The translations under genes were made by a program, and so were the position numbers. From positions 22,160,962 through 22,224,961 of the forward strand of contig OY811971.1 in the NCBI GenBank assembly GCA_963681505.1: DNA of 64,000 nucleotides, given 5' to 3'. The notes beneath the pieces are model-generated. The model had not been told where the DNA came from. It saw only the letters and a program-made list of their open reading frames with translations, and did no database searches. Origin of the DNA: Eunapius fragilis (Eukaryota; Porifera; Demospongiae; Spongillida; Spongillidae). Of the stretch, positions 48,301 through 58,339 are shown one piece after another (position 1 is the first letter of the stretch; each line of letters begins with the position of its first letter).

Positions 48301-48592
48301 ATAAAGGAGTGAGAGGGAAGACATATGCGGTTAATGACTTTGTATTTCTCCACAATCAAGCAGTTGGTCGAGGATACTCCAAAAAGTTCCACAAGCCATG
48401 GCAAGGGCCATTCAAGGTTGTGGAAGTTTTAGGGCCAACTGTGTACAGAATAGCAGAATGTGCTAACCCCAGAAGGCAGAAGGTGGTGCATTTTAACTGG
48501 CTAAAGCCTGCCCCAGCAGAGGCTGAATCACAACCACCACCTGAGGTTATCCTATGGCCATGCTCGTTCCCCTTCCAAAAATAATGAGCGGG
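45338..48592 (+). mobile_element. Gypsy-type LTR element B (fossil): pol region
   Basis: A second, distinct Gypsy pol begins here in the protease-RT linker. Parts in order: reverse transcriptase (46050-46650, catalytic YLDD at about 46368), RNase H (46660-47200), integrase with HHCC zinc site and D-D-E core (47224-48310), and an integrase C-terminal region ending near 48585. No LTR was found on either side. The element is broken by about four or five disruptions, but long frames survive, so it is probably younger than element A. Confidence 0.8.
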
Positions 48593-48599
48593 TCGTCTG

Positions 48600-48690
48600 C
48601 TTCTTCTTCTTCTTGGGAACTCATAACTCGGGACAGGAACACTTTTAAGCAATGAAAATTGCACCAATAGCTTTAGAATTTGCTGGAGGA
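48600..48690 (+). repeat. Short block of the composite repeat
   Basis: AACTCGGGACAGGAACACTT and CACCAATAGCTTTAGAAT match 3460-3510 (complement) and 27370-27430. The foldback follows at 48795, so this is a third, internally deleted copy of the composite repeat. Confidence 0.6.
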
Positions 48691-48794
48691 CTCGCTTTTA
48701 GGCTTTGATACACAAAAGCCTAAAAGCCTATACACGGTCTTATCAAGTCTAATTAAGCAAAAGTACCTATTTGGGTGTTAAAAAAAATTTAAGG

Positions 48795-49091
48795 AAACAA
48801 GTAAATAAAAACATTCTCTCTGAGAAAGTTGGTGGGATATAGGTTTTTGCAGGCAAATAATATACTGGTGTAAAAAGCAAGGAAACAAGTTTTATCCGAA
48901 GGGAAAATGTAATAGTCCTATATTTAGCACAGAAACAGCATATGCCTTAGTCGAAGTGTGCTAAATATAGGACTATTACATTTTCCCTTCGGATAAAACT
49001 TGTTCCCTTGCTTTTTACACCAGTATATTATTTGCCTGCAAAAACCTATATCCCACCAACTTTCTCAGAGAGAATGTTTTTATATACTTGT
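48795..49091. mobile_element. Foldback (hairpin) MITE, complete copy with near-perfect arms
   Basis: The arms are about 135 bp each and almost identical: AAACAAGTAAATAAAAACAT then AGAAAGTTGGTGGGATATAG on the left, and the complement ending TATATACTTGT on the right. The high arm identity suggests recent formation or upkeep by gene conversion. Confidence 0.9.
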
Positions 49092-49530
49092 ACCCTATAA
49101 GGTTAGCTCTCTGCAATACATGTACATAACAGTTGACTTTGTCAACACTGCCCATGGGCAGTTCTAAAGAAACCTTGCCGTCGTGTAACAGACATTGCCA
49201 TTGTCGAAATCGGTAGCCCATGTCATGCAGCAGGGTACACGCCAACATTCAAATCGCACATAGGGGTCATTTCCTTATGGGCTTGAATGCAACTTGAGTG
49301 TGCAGCCAATCAGAACATGAAGGGAGACCAGTAGTAGTGCCTGATATAAACTAATGTATAATTACAAAAAATTTCCAAAGACACAATGAGCAAGTTGAGC
49401 AACACATGTACACACAGTACACCGGGAGAGGTCCAGGTGTTTACAAGACTACAAACTGTCTTTATGGTTCAAAACTTTCATCAGCAGCTTCCTAGCCTGA
49501 AGGTTGCTGACAAACTGTTGGCCAACCGCT
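49091..49530 (-). repeat. Duplicated 3' end of GH31 gene, copy 2
   Basis: It matches 4451-4935 in the same orientation. On the minus strand it keeps GSAVGQQFVSNLQ, but a 5-bp insertion (within CTTCCTAGCCTGAAGG) breaks the frame before the stop codon. The left border coincides exactly with the end of the foldback element. Confidence 0.85.
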
Positions 49531-50145
49531 GAACCTTCCCGAATCCAACCTCAAAACATCAGCCCCCTCCGCAGGGTTTCAGAAAAAAAAAAAAAAAAAC
49601 GTGTGCTATTTAATACGTTGATAACGTGTGAGGATCCTTCCAAGTGTCTCTTTACCTGCTCCAGGTGTATTTAGATCCAGGAGGAAAGTCAGAGGTTGCC
49701 GCCCCCTGCCCACGCCCTGCTCCGTCATGAACACGGGGAGGCGTTGCCCCTTCATGTCCAGTAGGGTGTACTGGGTCCCGAACCCGTAGAAGCGCTCGTC
49801 CTCGCACTGGTAGGCGAGGACCAGCTGGTTGTACTCGGAGGAGGGCGAGGTGAGGGAGACCCCGAACTCCAGGTGCGTGGCCGTCTCGTTACCGTCCGAC
49901 GCGTCCGCGGCCTGGAACCAGAGCTGGAACGAATGTTCCTCGCACAGCTGTCCCGCGAAGGTTACCAAGGGTACCCTGCTGCTGGCTCCGCCCACTGGTG
50001 GTGATGTTGGCACCTTCGCAGGTCTTGACCGTATGGGACGTCACCACAAAGATGCATAGATATTAGAGTAGATGCCACCATTTTGCGTGACGTTCTGGCG
50101 CACGTAAACTGCCCCGAGGTAGCCGTTGTCCGATGCGAGCGTGGA

Positions 50146-51137
50146 CAGTGGCGGATCTACCATAGAGTTGGGGGGGGGGGGGGGGGGGGGGGCGGCCGCC
50201 CCCCCCCCCCCATCGATATAAAATGCCGCCCCTATTATTAAATTGGCGCCCCCCTTCACACTACGACATACACATAAACACTACGCGTGTCACTGTGTTT
50301 CCATATAGCGGTGATGTAATCCACTCGCAGCTGTCGGGAATCGTACGGTTAAAATTGTTACTGTTATTTGTTAAATCTTTATTATGAATTATCAGATCCT
50401 GAATTATTTATTTTTTTAATTTCTTTTATTTCTTTTTTTTTTTTTACTTAATAAATATTAATAACTTACTATTGAACTAAATCATACAAAACTCTTCATC
50501 ATCCCCATTCATTGTCCCCATTACTGAAGCTGAATTGCCTCTCTGAATGGCAACAGATAGCCTTTGGGCAAGATATTGGAAAGAGTTTGCTTCTCCTGAC
50601 ACTTGCCTCAACCGATGTCCCAGCTCTTTTAGGAAATCGGTTGTTTTTTGGCCATACACTCCTGATGTTTCTTTTGCCACAGGAGTGAAGAAAAGGTGTG
50701 AGCTAAGGTCTGAATGATAATTGATAATAAAGGTCCCGACAAATTATGAACAATAATAAAATCATGCCAAAAATAATTAAGTTATAAATAGCGTGCATGG
50801 ATGCGTGAAAGGTTGATTTATGACGAGCCCCAGAGTCCCAGACCCAGCTAGTGTGACGTGGAAGGTAGGGGGACCGTGAGGGCCGCAGTGGCGGCGGAAG
50901 GGGGGGCTGGGGGGTCTCGAGCCCCCCCAATAATGACATAGGGGGGCTCAGCCCCTCCTAACCAAACGACAGTATAATTGTTATTCTTCGCCTGCGAGAT
51001 CGCTCGCGTATATACCGTTATCAATTTATATAATGACATCCAGAAAAGTTTAGATCTGTCGCCATAGAAGACCGCTCGATGTATTTTCTTAACCCCCCCC
51101 CCCCCCCCCCATTACCTTATTCCTGGATCCGCCACTG
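50146..51137. mobile_element. hAT element, 992 bp, with 8-bp target duplication AGCGTGGA
   Basis: CAGTGGCGGATC at the left end and its complement GATCCGCCACTG at the right end are flanked by AGCGTGGA on both sides (50138-50145 and 51138-51145). It lies in a GH31 coding exon. It contains G/C homopolymers and a LINE tail but no transposase, so it is non-autonomous. Confidence 0.92.
50400..50700 (-). mobile_element. LINE 3' end inside the hAT element
   Basis: The minus-strand frame reads SHLFFTPVAKETSGVYG, FLKELGHRLRQVSGEANSF and LAQRLSVAIQRGNSASVMG, the last part of a non-LTR reverse-transcriptase ORF, followed by an A-rich tail near 50430. The same ORF end occurs at 59985-60640. The family is not determined. 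Confidence 0.6.
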
Positions 51138-51296
51138 AGCGTGGACCATATCGCCTCACCGCCTGTAGCACCGTCAACGTGGGGAACGAGGTGGGGTCGT
51201 GAACGGACCCGTCTCGTAGCTTGTAACAGCGCGCGCGGTGACCTGGTACCAGCAAGCGGCTAGTACTGCCGAGAGCAACACCCACGGCGAAGCCAT

Positions 51297-51370
51297 CGTC
51301 ATACCTCGTTCCCAGGATAACTGCAGCCAATAATTATAACTAACAGGGCGTTGCTATTTATATTGGGGGC
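51297..51370 (-). promoter_or_regulatory. Possible TATA-type promoter of the GH31 gene
   Basis: On the minus strand TATAAATAG lies about 60 bp before the ATG at 51296, with ATTGGCTGC between them. Position and spacing fit a core promoter, but there is no proof of use. Confidence 0.35.
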
Positions 51371-52662
51371 AATATTTCGTATTTAAGTACGTATACATGT
51401 ACTTGGAATGGACCAGTTGCGCGTAAGCAATGGAATGTCATTTGATTGAACGTGACGTCACGTCCGGACTGCGTCTTAAAGTTGTCAGCCCAAGGAACGG
51501 TGACGTTTAGTCATGATATTTGCCTTATCTTCACCAAACACATAAACAGTTGATTTTCTGGATCTATTTTTCGTTTTTCAATTCCGTACAGGAGCACCCT
51601 CCTTTCACTCTCAGTACTGCAGATCAATAACAACTGGACCAAGGAAGTTGTAGAAGGCCAAAAAAATATGAACCCAGTTAGACTCTAACTAGGCAATCAT
51701 CGTGTTCGATCCTAAATTTAATCTTTGTAGGTGCATATTCGTTTCTGGAAGTATTTTGAGTTTCTAGACGGGGAGTTACTCTGGTGCATTCACTAATGAT
51801 TCAGTCTAAAGGAAGCTAGATTGAACACCTCGATGGGTAATGCGCCAGACTGTGAAGCATCGTCAACATTGTTGGGCAACTAACTCATGCACTTGATAGT
51901 CGCACACTAGTTGTTCTCCGACATCAGCTACAGAAAGTGGAGGTTGTTTAAAGGTGGATGTTATCATAGAATTGCTGCATGCTTGATGGTGCCGATGTTA
52001 CTGACGTTGACAAAAGAGAATCTATAGTCGAATTAGCTGCTTATTGGCCTCTCGGTTTTTAGCCCTCTTTCTCGGGGGGGGGGGGGGGGGGGGGGCGAGG
52101 TTAACCTATTCCCCGAGGGTAGTTATTCGCTTCGCTATTTGGAAAATGTCTGATGGAACAAACGCGATGGTAAGGCTTTATATCCTTTAAATGGCTGTAA
52201 GTTAAACACGGTATGCTAGATAGATAGCCGCCTTCCTAGGTTTGTAGGGAATCTGTGAACGGAGGCATTTGGATCGCCGGACTTGCTGTTGTCACACACT
52301 CGGCACCATGTGCCAGGCATAGCAGCTGTTTATTCGTCAAGGTTTCCCAAGGATGGCGGTATACACGTTGAGCTCGTTCAAACAGTAGCAGTCCGGATGT
52401 AATTAAGGATGATTAAATTCTTTGTACCTTACGCGCGACTCGTCCATTGTCTAGTTTACTGATGATTACGCGGAGAAATACTGATTCTTCATGCAAAATG
52501 GTACCTTCAAAACTACACTCGTCCCGCCTCCAGGCCAACATATATAAAATTTCATGCTCAAACAGTCAGCTACGCTGTGAAAAAATGAGACAAGATACAC
52601 TGAAGGGCTACAATACTGCAAACAATTACACCATTCTCATGTAATCAGCTAATTAACCTTGC
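51371..52662. other. Intergenic, no gene seen
   Basis: It contains a run of about 21 G near 52075 and only short frames. It lies between the 5' end of the GH31 pseudogene and the 3' end of the VWA5A-like gene. Confidence 0.45.
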
Positions 52663-54201
52663 CTATGAGATCTTTCTAGCCACTTCCTTCATCTTAATCA
52701 GATCAGCTCTAGCAGGAAGGGACTGACCATCCAACCACAGATCTGCCTTCATGGCAATTAATTAACTCCCACTCAATCTGCTCCCACTCATCCTTTTGAG
52801 ACGGATGCCTCAGCTTCAGGTAAGCAATGCAGAGGACGGTGGCCCATACGGTGGCCACTTCCCCCTCACACCTCACTGGACATGCGTCCCTCAGCTCCTC
52901 GGGGCTCTTGGAGAGGACCTTTGCAATGACATCATCCAGCTTCCACGACCCATCGGCTCGTTGTAACGATAGGACAGTGTCACCAGTGAGTGGTTGGCCG
53001 GAGGTAGACTCTTTTCCCTTTTCTCCATGCAAACATACTGGTGAACATAATTGCGCAGCAGAAAGGCAGACATGGGATGCAGAAGGGTGTACAAGGGGTG
53101 CAGAAGGGTGTACAGGGGATGCAGAAGGGTGTACAGGGGATGCAGAAGGGTGTACAGGGGATGCAGAAGGGTGTACAGGGGGTGCAGAAGGGTGTACAGG
53201 GGGTGCTGAAGGGTGTACAGGGGATGCAGAAGGGTGTACAGGGGGTGCAGAAGGGTGTACAGGGGGTGCAGAAGGGTGTACAGGGGGTGCAGAAGGGTGT
53301 ACAGGGGGTGCAGAAGGGTGTACAGGGGATGCATAAGGGTGTACAGGGGGTGCAGAAGGGTGTACATGGGGTGCAGAAGGGTGTACAGGGGGTGCAGAAG
53401 GGTGTACAGAGGGTGCAGAAGGGTGTACACGGGGTGCAGAAGGGTGTACAGGGGGTGCAGAAGGGTGTACAGGGGGTGCAGAAGGGTGGGTGTACAGGGG
53501 GTGCAGAAGGGTGTACAGGGGGTGCAGAAGGGTGGGTGTACAGGGGGTGCAGATGGGTGTACAGGGGGTGCTACATTCCTTTCAAGTTGCACCGTTTGCT
53601 GCGTTGGATCATCCACTCCTTTCCTAATTTTAAGTAACTGAGCCCTTGCTAATTCTAATTCACGCTCTTTCATTGCTGGGGATTCACGCATTTCAAGTTC
53701 CTCTCTAAACTTATTAATGACACGTCCACCGCGTAACTCCGTTGCTCCTTCCATATGGTGCTGCCTGAGGTGGACAGGACATTGCTTCATGGCTCCCTTG
53801 ACAGGCTGGTTGCTCTCATCTACTGCTACAAATGCGGTGTGACTGGACACCACACTGGACTCTACGCTCAGCTTCACTATCTCTGACTTCTTGTCCCCTC
53901 CATCCCTCTCCCAGTCCTTGATCAGGGCCTTGGCTGCAAGATGGTGGATGATGGGGATGGGGAAGGAGGGACTGTTGCCAGGTACTTCAAATGGAATAGA
54001 GTACTCCAGTGGCTTGCCCAGGACCTGATCCTTGAGAGAGGCAGTGCAGTCCACTGGAGACAATAGCTCTGAGGGTCCCTTCAGGATCCCATAGACCCCA
54101 GCCTTGTCTCCACTGAACACCACGGGGGGATTGGAGGGGGCCTGTGTGACCTCAAAGCCATGAGGAAGCTGGAGTTCCACTCTCAGGTCTGTGATTGCAG
54201 C
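52663..54201 (-). CDS. VWA5A/PARP4-like protein, last two exons
   Basis: The first exon (54201-about 53575, after a GGTCAG acceptor) encodes [38 protein letters not shown] and [20 protein letters not shown] then [12 protein letters not shown]. The second (about 53037-52663) encodes [31 protein letters not shown] and [14 protein letters not shown]. These match the C-terminal part of VWA5A (LOH11CR2A) and PARP4, downstream of the VIT and VWA domains, which are absent here. Near 52757 AATT is repeated once too often. Without the extra copy the frame would run [20 protein letters not shown] to a stop at 52665-52663. The exon junction spans a 21-bp minisatellite and cannot be fixed: the obvious donor (53574) and acceptor (53038) are out of phase. 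Confidence 0.65.
53075..53572 (-). repeat. 21-bp minisatellite at the VWA5A-like gene
   Basis: About 23 copies of GGTGTACAGGGGGTGCAGAAG-type units. On the minus strand in the frame of the upstream exon they encode the heptapeptide HPLYTLL, but the complementary strand is open as well. The array is therefore either an intron or a coding expansion. Confidence 0.95.
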
Positions 54202-54209
54202 CTGACCTT

Positions 54210-54700
54210 TAAAAAAAATTTTTATACAACATTGAGTTTATAATTCTGTGATTATATTTTAGGGTGTGTAACCTTCCCTGCATAATTTTCCGAATACTTT
54301 AAAAACACTAATCGATTTTTCAGGTTATTGTGGATCTGAAAATTGATGTTTCCGAATGGCTTAAAAAACAAAATCGATTATCCAAAAAAGGTTTTGCCAA
54401 ATTTCCTGCCAAATACCTAGATTATTCAGGTAATGGTGCTTGTGGAGTGCACACTGAGAAGATAAATTTTTTCTGCACAGAAATCCACCTGGTCTCACAC
54501 CCAAACTAGAGCTATGCGTATCATATGAAACCACAGACAACACAATGGTCTACAGTAACATGTGTTTGCCTAATATAGTTTCAAGTTAATTAATTGCATG
54601 TCTTCACTCAGTTGTACATATCAATAGTAATGTAAACCTAGCCATCCAACACTAACCACTGAGACCAGACATGTTACACACTTGTGTCTTTTTTAGAAGC
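54210..54700. other. Gene-free stretch
   Basis: AT-rich sequence right of the VWA5A-like exon. No further exon of that gene was recognised. Confidence 0.4.
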
Positions 54701-55940
54701 GATTATGCACAATCTTTGCCTTGTGGCCCTATAAACTGCCTTTCAGACAATGGCAGAACTACGAGTCCAACGACACACAACTATTCCGGTGACTCAAGTC
54801 TCTGGAGTCAGATGAGCTCGACAAAGTCATTGAAGTGCACATGACACAGGTATTTGTGTTTCAGCCTGAGCCTGTCAGTGCCTCACTCCCCTTATAGCTA
54901 TAGACTGTCGAGCGCATTATAAACCTTGTGGAGAACTTTGGCTATCAAGAATAATCGTGCTTCTGTCAATTTGGCCTCCTTCAGCATCCTATCTCCCTTT
55001 TTCCAGAGAGCCATAAACGTTGGGTGCTTCAGCCAATGCTGGAGATCAAATTTAAACTCCTGCCTTGAAGTCTTTTCTACAACACTTTAATTGTATGATC
55101 TCTCGGAGTGCCTCAGCACGCCTGAAATTTTTGGTCAGCTATTTACAAACTGGCCCAATTCCTTCATGCATGTGTTCAAGATAGAGTTTGTGTAGCCTCA
55201 CATGCAGGACCATGACATCAATTTTCGCATTGAGCTTGCAAGCGTTGTAGATGATTTTCTGTATGCCTATCATGCAAGCCTGTCATGTCCTTGAAGATGA
55301 TTATTGGCTCCAATCACATACGAAAAGCTTCTAGAGTTTAAAGCTCACATTGAAATTGTAAAATGGCCTAACGTTTCCTGACTGGCAGCACAGTTTGATC
55401 CTCATGATGAGGCTCAACAAAACACACTGCTTCAACATGCTAAGCAGTGCATGTATCAATTCCGGATTTGCCTACTTCAAAGACCGCTTCTTTGAGTTTC
55501 ACACATGAGGAGATCTGAATGAGGCTATGGATTTCTTCAAAAGTGCTCGACTGCTCAATCCCCCCCAGATTCTGTGCAGTGTACAATGCACAAGAACTGC
55601 CCTTATTGCTTGACAAATTCAAGTTTCTACATGATGATGAGAAGAAGCAGCTTGTTAGTGAAGCCCCAGCTTATATTGCCCTTGCAAATGACATCTGTCA
55701 GGACATTGACTGACCTCATGCAGTGATGGCATCAAAACCGATCCGTTGTACCGAATTTCACATGTTTAGCATTTCGTGTCATGTTAGTGCAGCCAAGTTC
55801 AGCTTGTGTAGAAAGGGCTTCGCAATTTGCTTACAGACTGACAAGAACATACCCTGGAAGGTTCTGTTGAACTGTCGGTAATGCTGGCCTTCAACAAAGC
55901 ATCTCATAACTCACTTTCTGATGAAGTGAGAGATAAACTT
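54700..55940 (+). pseudogene. Strongly decayed hAT-type transposase remnant
   Basis: Plus-strand fragments in several frames. One reads AVYNAQELPLLLDKFKFLHD with an adjoining DDEKKQLVSEAPAYIALA. Near the right end are pieces resembling the C-terminal dimerisation region (a VQ-S-x-A-C-V-E-R-A-F-like stretch across frames at about 55790-55900). Stops and frame changes are frequent, so it is far older than the element at 23200. Confidence 0.35.
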
Positions 55941-56469
55941 TGTAGATATTTCAGCAGCTTTTACGTGGCTTTTTTGGTGATATTTGGACTTTTTATTTAT
56001 TTTTTTACTTTTTCTGGGATTTTTTTTGAGATTAAAGATTCATCATAAATCTAGATTTACCTGTAGGTGGATATCCCAAGTAAGGAGGGAACAGGTACAA
56101 TGATCAATCAACAATGCAGTCTACAGTGTCAACAGGGTGTCAACAATGTATAGTAAACTGAAGTCATACATGTGGGACACCACAATACAACAATTCACCA
56201 GGCTGTATACAGTTGTATTTAAAATGGCCTACAGTGCCTTTATACACCGGCATTACCTTCGACTGCAGTTCCTGGCATAAGAAAATGGAAGCACAGATTC
56301 AGAGTGTCGTGCAGTCCTCCGTTGCTACAGGTGGATCCAAGACAAGGGCAGAGGAAAGTGGAGAGGAACGAGGGGTGGGGTGTCATTATGTAATACCGGC
56401 CAACGACCATTGGCGAAAAACATGTCTGTGGACAAGAAGGACACATAAACTTTAAACTTCAGCCAACAA

Positions 56470-57130
56470 GGTGAACGGCAGCAGACCTGGAGCACCAGAT
56501 CGATGAATGTTCACCAACCTATACATTTTGATTGCAACATGTCTGGCAATGTAATTTTTGCTAATGGTAAGGTGGGAGACATGCCAATGCCTATCTTTAC
56601 AATTGATGCTGTGAGTAACAATTGCAGGAAACAAAACCAAAAACAGCAGTGGGTGCCAATACAGTAGTTTTCCTCTAAAAGTGATGGGTCAGGTAGCTGT
56701 GAAGATATCTTTGGACATATTTCAAGCGACTCAAACATTGTTAGTGGTCCAGGATTTTACCTTTGAGTGCATCTTGAAGCGGATTTCCTTTCTTGCAACA
56801 AAGCCGTTGTGGATTTCAGAATTAACAATCTTCATCTGGGGAATCATACTACCATTACAGTTCCTGCCAGTCAAACACTGTACATGTAGGTGCACAGGTA
56901 TCCACTCACATCAGCTTTGTACATTCTCCGGATGATCTGCAGGTTCCTGGGAGGTCAGTACTATACCACTGGTGAATGGAATGTTGCTAGTGGTTGGCAG
57001 AGAAGCAGAAGTAGAGGAAGAGTTGGTGGAACCAGCTACTGTCAGATTGCCATAGCATCTATGTGTTGCTCGGTTCTTGGGAAAGGTCTCTTCTTAATGG
57101 TTCAATTCCCTATTGTGTCAACAATCCTGT
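56470..57130 (+). pseudogene. Unknown decayed reading frame
   Basis: One frame, interrupted by only three stops, reads MSGNVIFANGKVGDMPMPIF, SDGSGSCEDIFGHISSDSNI and AVVDFRINNLHLGNHTTITV. It looks like once-coding sequence of an extracellular or repeat-type protein. I do not recognise it. The stretch between 55940 and 56470 has no recognised feature. Confidence 0.3.
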
Positions 57131-57377
57131 TTATAGTAAGTGTACAGTCTATTTCTATTAATAGCACACTCGTTATATGCACATACCCTCATTAGATGTA
57201 TTGAAAGTTATATTCATGGTAATGCGGTACCCTGATGGGGAGGGAGCGGGGGCGGGGGGAGGGAAGGAATGATCAATTCAATTATTATGGTGCCATGTAG
57301 TGTAAAATAGAAGTCTTCAACTAACTGGTGTGGGAAGTTGGACACAACACAAATGGCCTACAGTACATGTACAGTAC

Positions 57378-58333
57378 CTTTAACACCCTGCAGATTGGGT
57401 CCTCATCAGATGCACATTGCTCCTTCTTCATCTTCCTCAACAGTTCATCTTCCTTCTCGTCTTGGCTCTCCCCTTCCTCCATCCCCTCCTCCTGTCCGTC
57501 CTGCTCAGCTGTCTCACTGATACTGTCGTTGTAAACATCAGAGCTCCCATCACTGAGGGAAAGATAACATCCCTTACCTCACACATGTACCTGATTCCTA
57601 GCCACACCCCTTACCACTATTACTATTAGCCACACCCTTTCCTTCCCTCCTATTAGCCACACCCCTTACCACTATTCCTATTAGCCACACCCTTTCCTTA
57701 TTAGCCACACCCCTTACCACTATTCATATTAGCCACACTCTTTCCTTCCCTCCTATTAGCCACACCCCTTACCTTCCCACCAGTTCTGCATCAGAATATT
57801 CATCATCTTCCTTGTGCTTGACCTTTGACCCCACCTCCTCACCAGGTACCACTGGGGATGGCTTGCCACTGCTCTCTGAGAGAGATACTCTCTTCATAGA
57901 TCCCTTGGCCACCACTGGTCTGTATAAACACAGGGGGCAATGTCACACACGCCACACATACCTACAATTACACACGTGCACATACACACCTACACATAAG
58001 CACACATGCACGCAGTACAATAGGGTGCTCTAATTATCAGTACAGCACTAGCAGTATCATGCACCTGCTCCACAAAGTACTCACAGAGTCTTGACCACTG
58101 TCTGATACTTCCTCTTCAATTCCAAACACTTAGCAATGATGTGTTTCTTGAGGATGCTAGCCATCTAAGTAGGAACATGCCAAGGTCACATGACATCAGA
58201 CATGGGGAATTACAAGATCAACAGCCCTCCCTACCTTGTATATTTCAGAGTTAGGTTCGTTAAAGTGGTGTGCATTCTTGACCATAAGTATCAGGTTATC
58301 CTGTATGGCCTTGAGGTTGACGTACTTGTCACT
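57378..58333 (-). CDS. Polybromo-like chromatin protein, four internal exons
   Basis: Minus-strand exons 58333-58235, 58164-58085, 57919-57773 and 57552-57378 have good splice sites and matching phases. The first two encode the second half of a bromodomain: SDKYVNLKAIQDNLILMVKN, then AHHFNEPNSEIYK (with the acetyl-lysine-binding Asn) and MASILKKHIIAKCLELKRKY. The next two encode an acidic, serine-rich linker (KEDDEYSDAELVG, DGSSDVYNDSISETAEQDGQ, EDELLRKMKKEQCASDEDPI). Alternating bromodomains and acidic linkers fit polybromo (PBRM1/BAF180), a subunit of the PBAF nucleosome-remodelling complex. The gene continues to the left beyond 57378, where no further exon was recognised. The first half of this bromodomain is not found upstream on this strand. 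Confidence 0.65.
57595..57775. repeat. Short intronic tandem repeat, TATTAGCCACACCCCTTACC
   Basis: Five or six irregular copies of a 20-35-bp unit in the intron between two polybromo-like exons. Confidence 0.8.
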
Positions 58334-58339
58334 CTAAAT

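Larger units (their letters stand above)
49656..51296 (-). pseudogene. GH31 (sulfoquinovosidase-like) glycosidase, N-terminal part, broken
   Basis: From ATG 51296 the minus strand encodes a signal peptide (MASPWVLLSAVLAACWYQVT, then ARA) and SYETGPF. After a frame change come VDGATGGEAIWSTLASDNGY and AVYVRQNVTQNGGIYSN, and after two more come TCEGANIT and VTFAGQLCEEHSFQLWFQAA. Next are LEFGVSL and DERFYGFGTQYTLLDMKGQR then VFMTEQGVGRGRQPLTF, ending at a GTAAAG donor at 49655. F-Y-G-F-G-x-Q-x-x-x-x-D-x-K-G and E-Q-G-x-G-R-G-x-Q-P are typical of the N-terminal domain of YihQ-like GH31 enzymes. A hAT element splits the exon inside the codons for WSTL. The catalytic middle is missing. Such enzymes release sulfoquinovose or related sugars; this copy cannot. 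Confidence 0.7.

Noticed and set aside
53041-53637. Plus-strand frames with QKGVQGV and CRRVYRG repeats
   Set aside because: They are shadows of the 21-bp minisatellite with no coding flanks on the plus strand.
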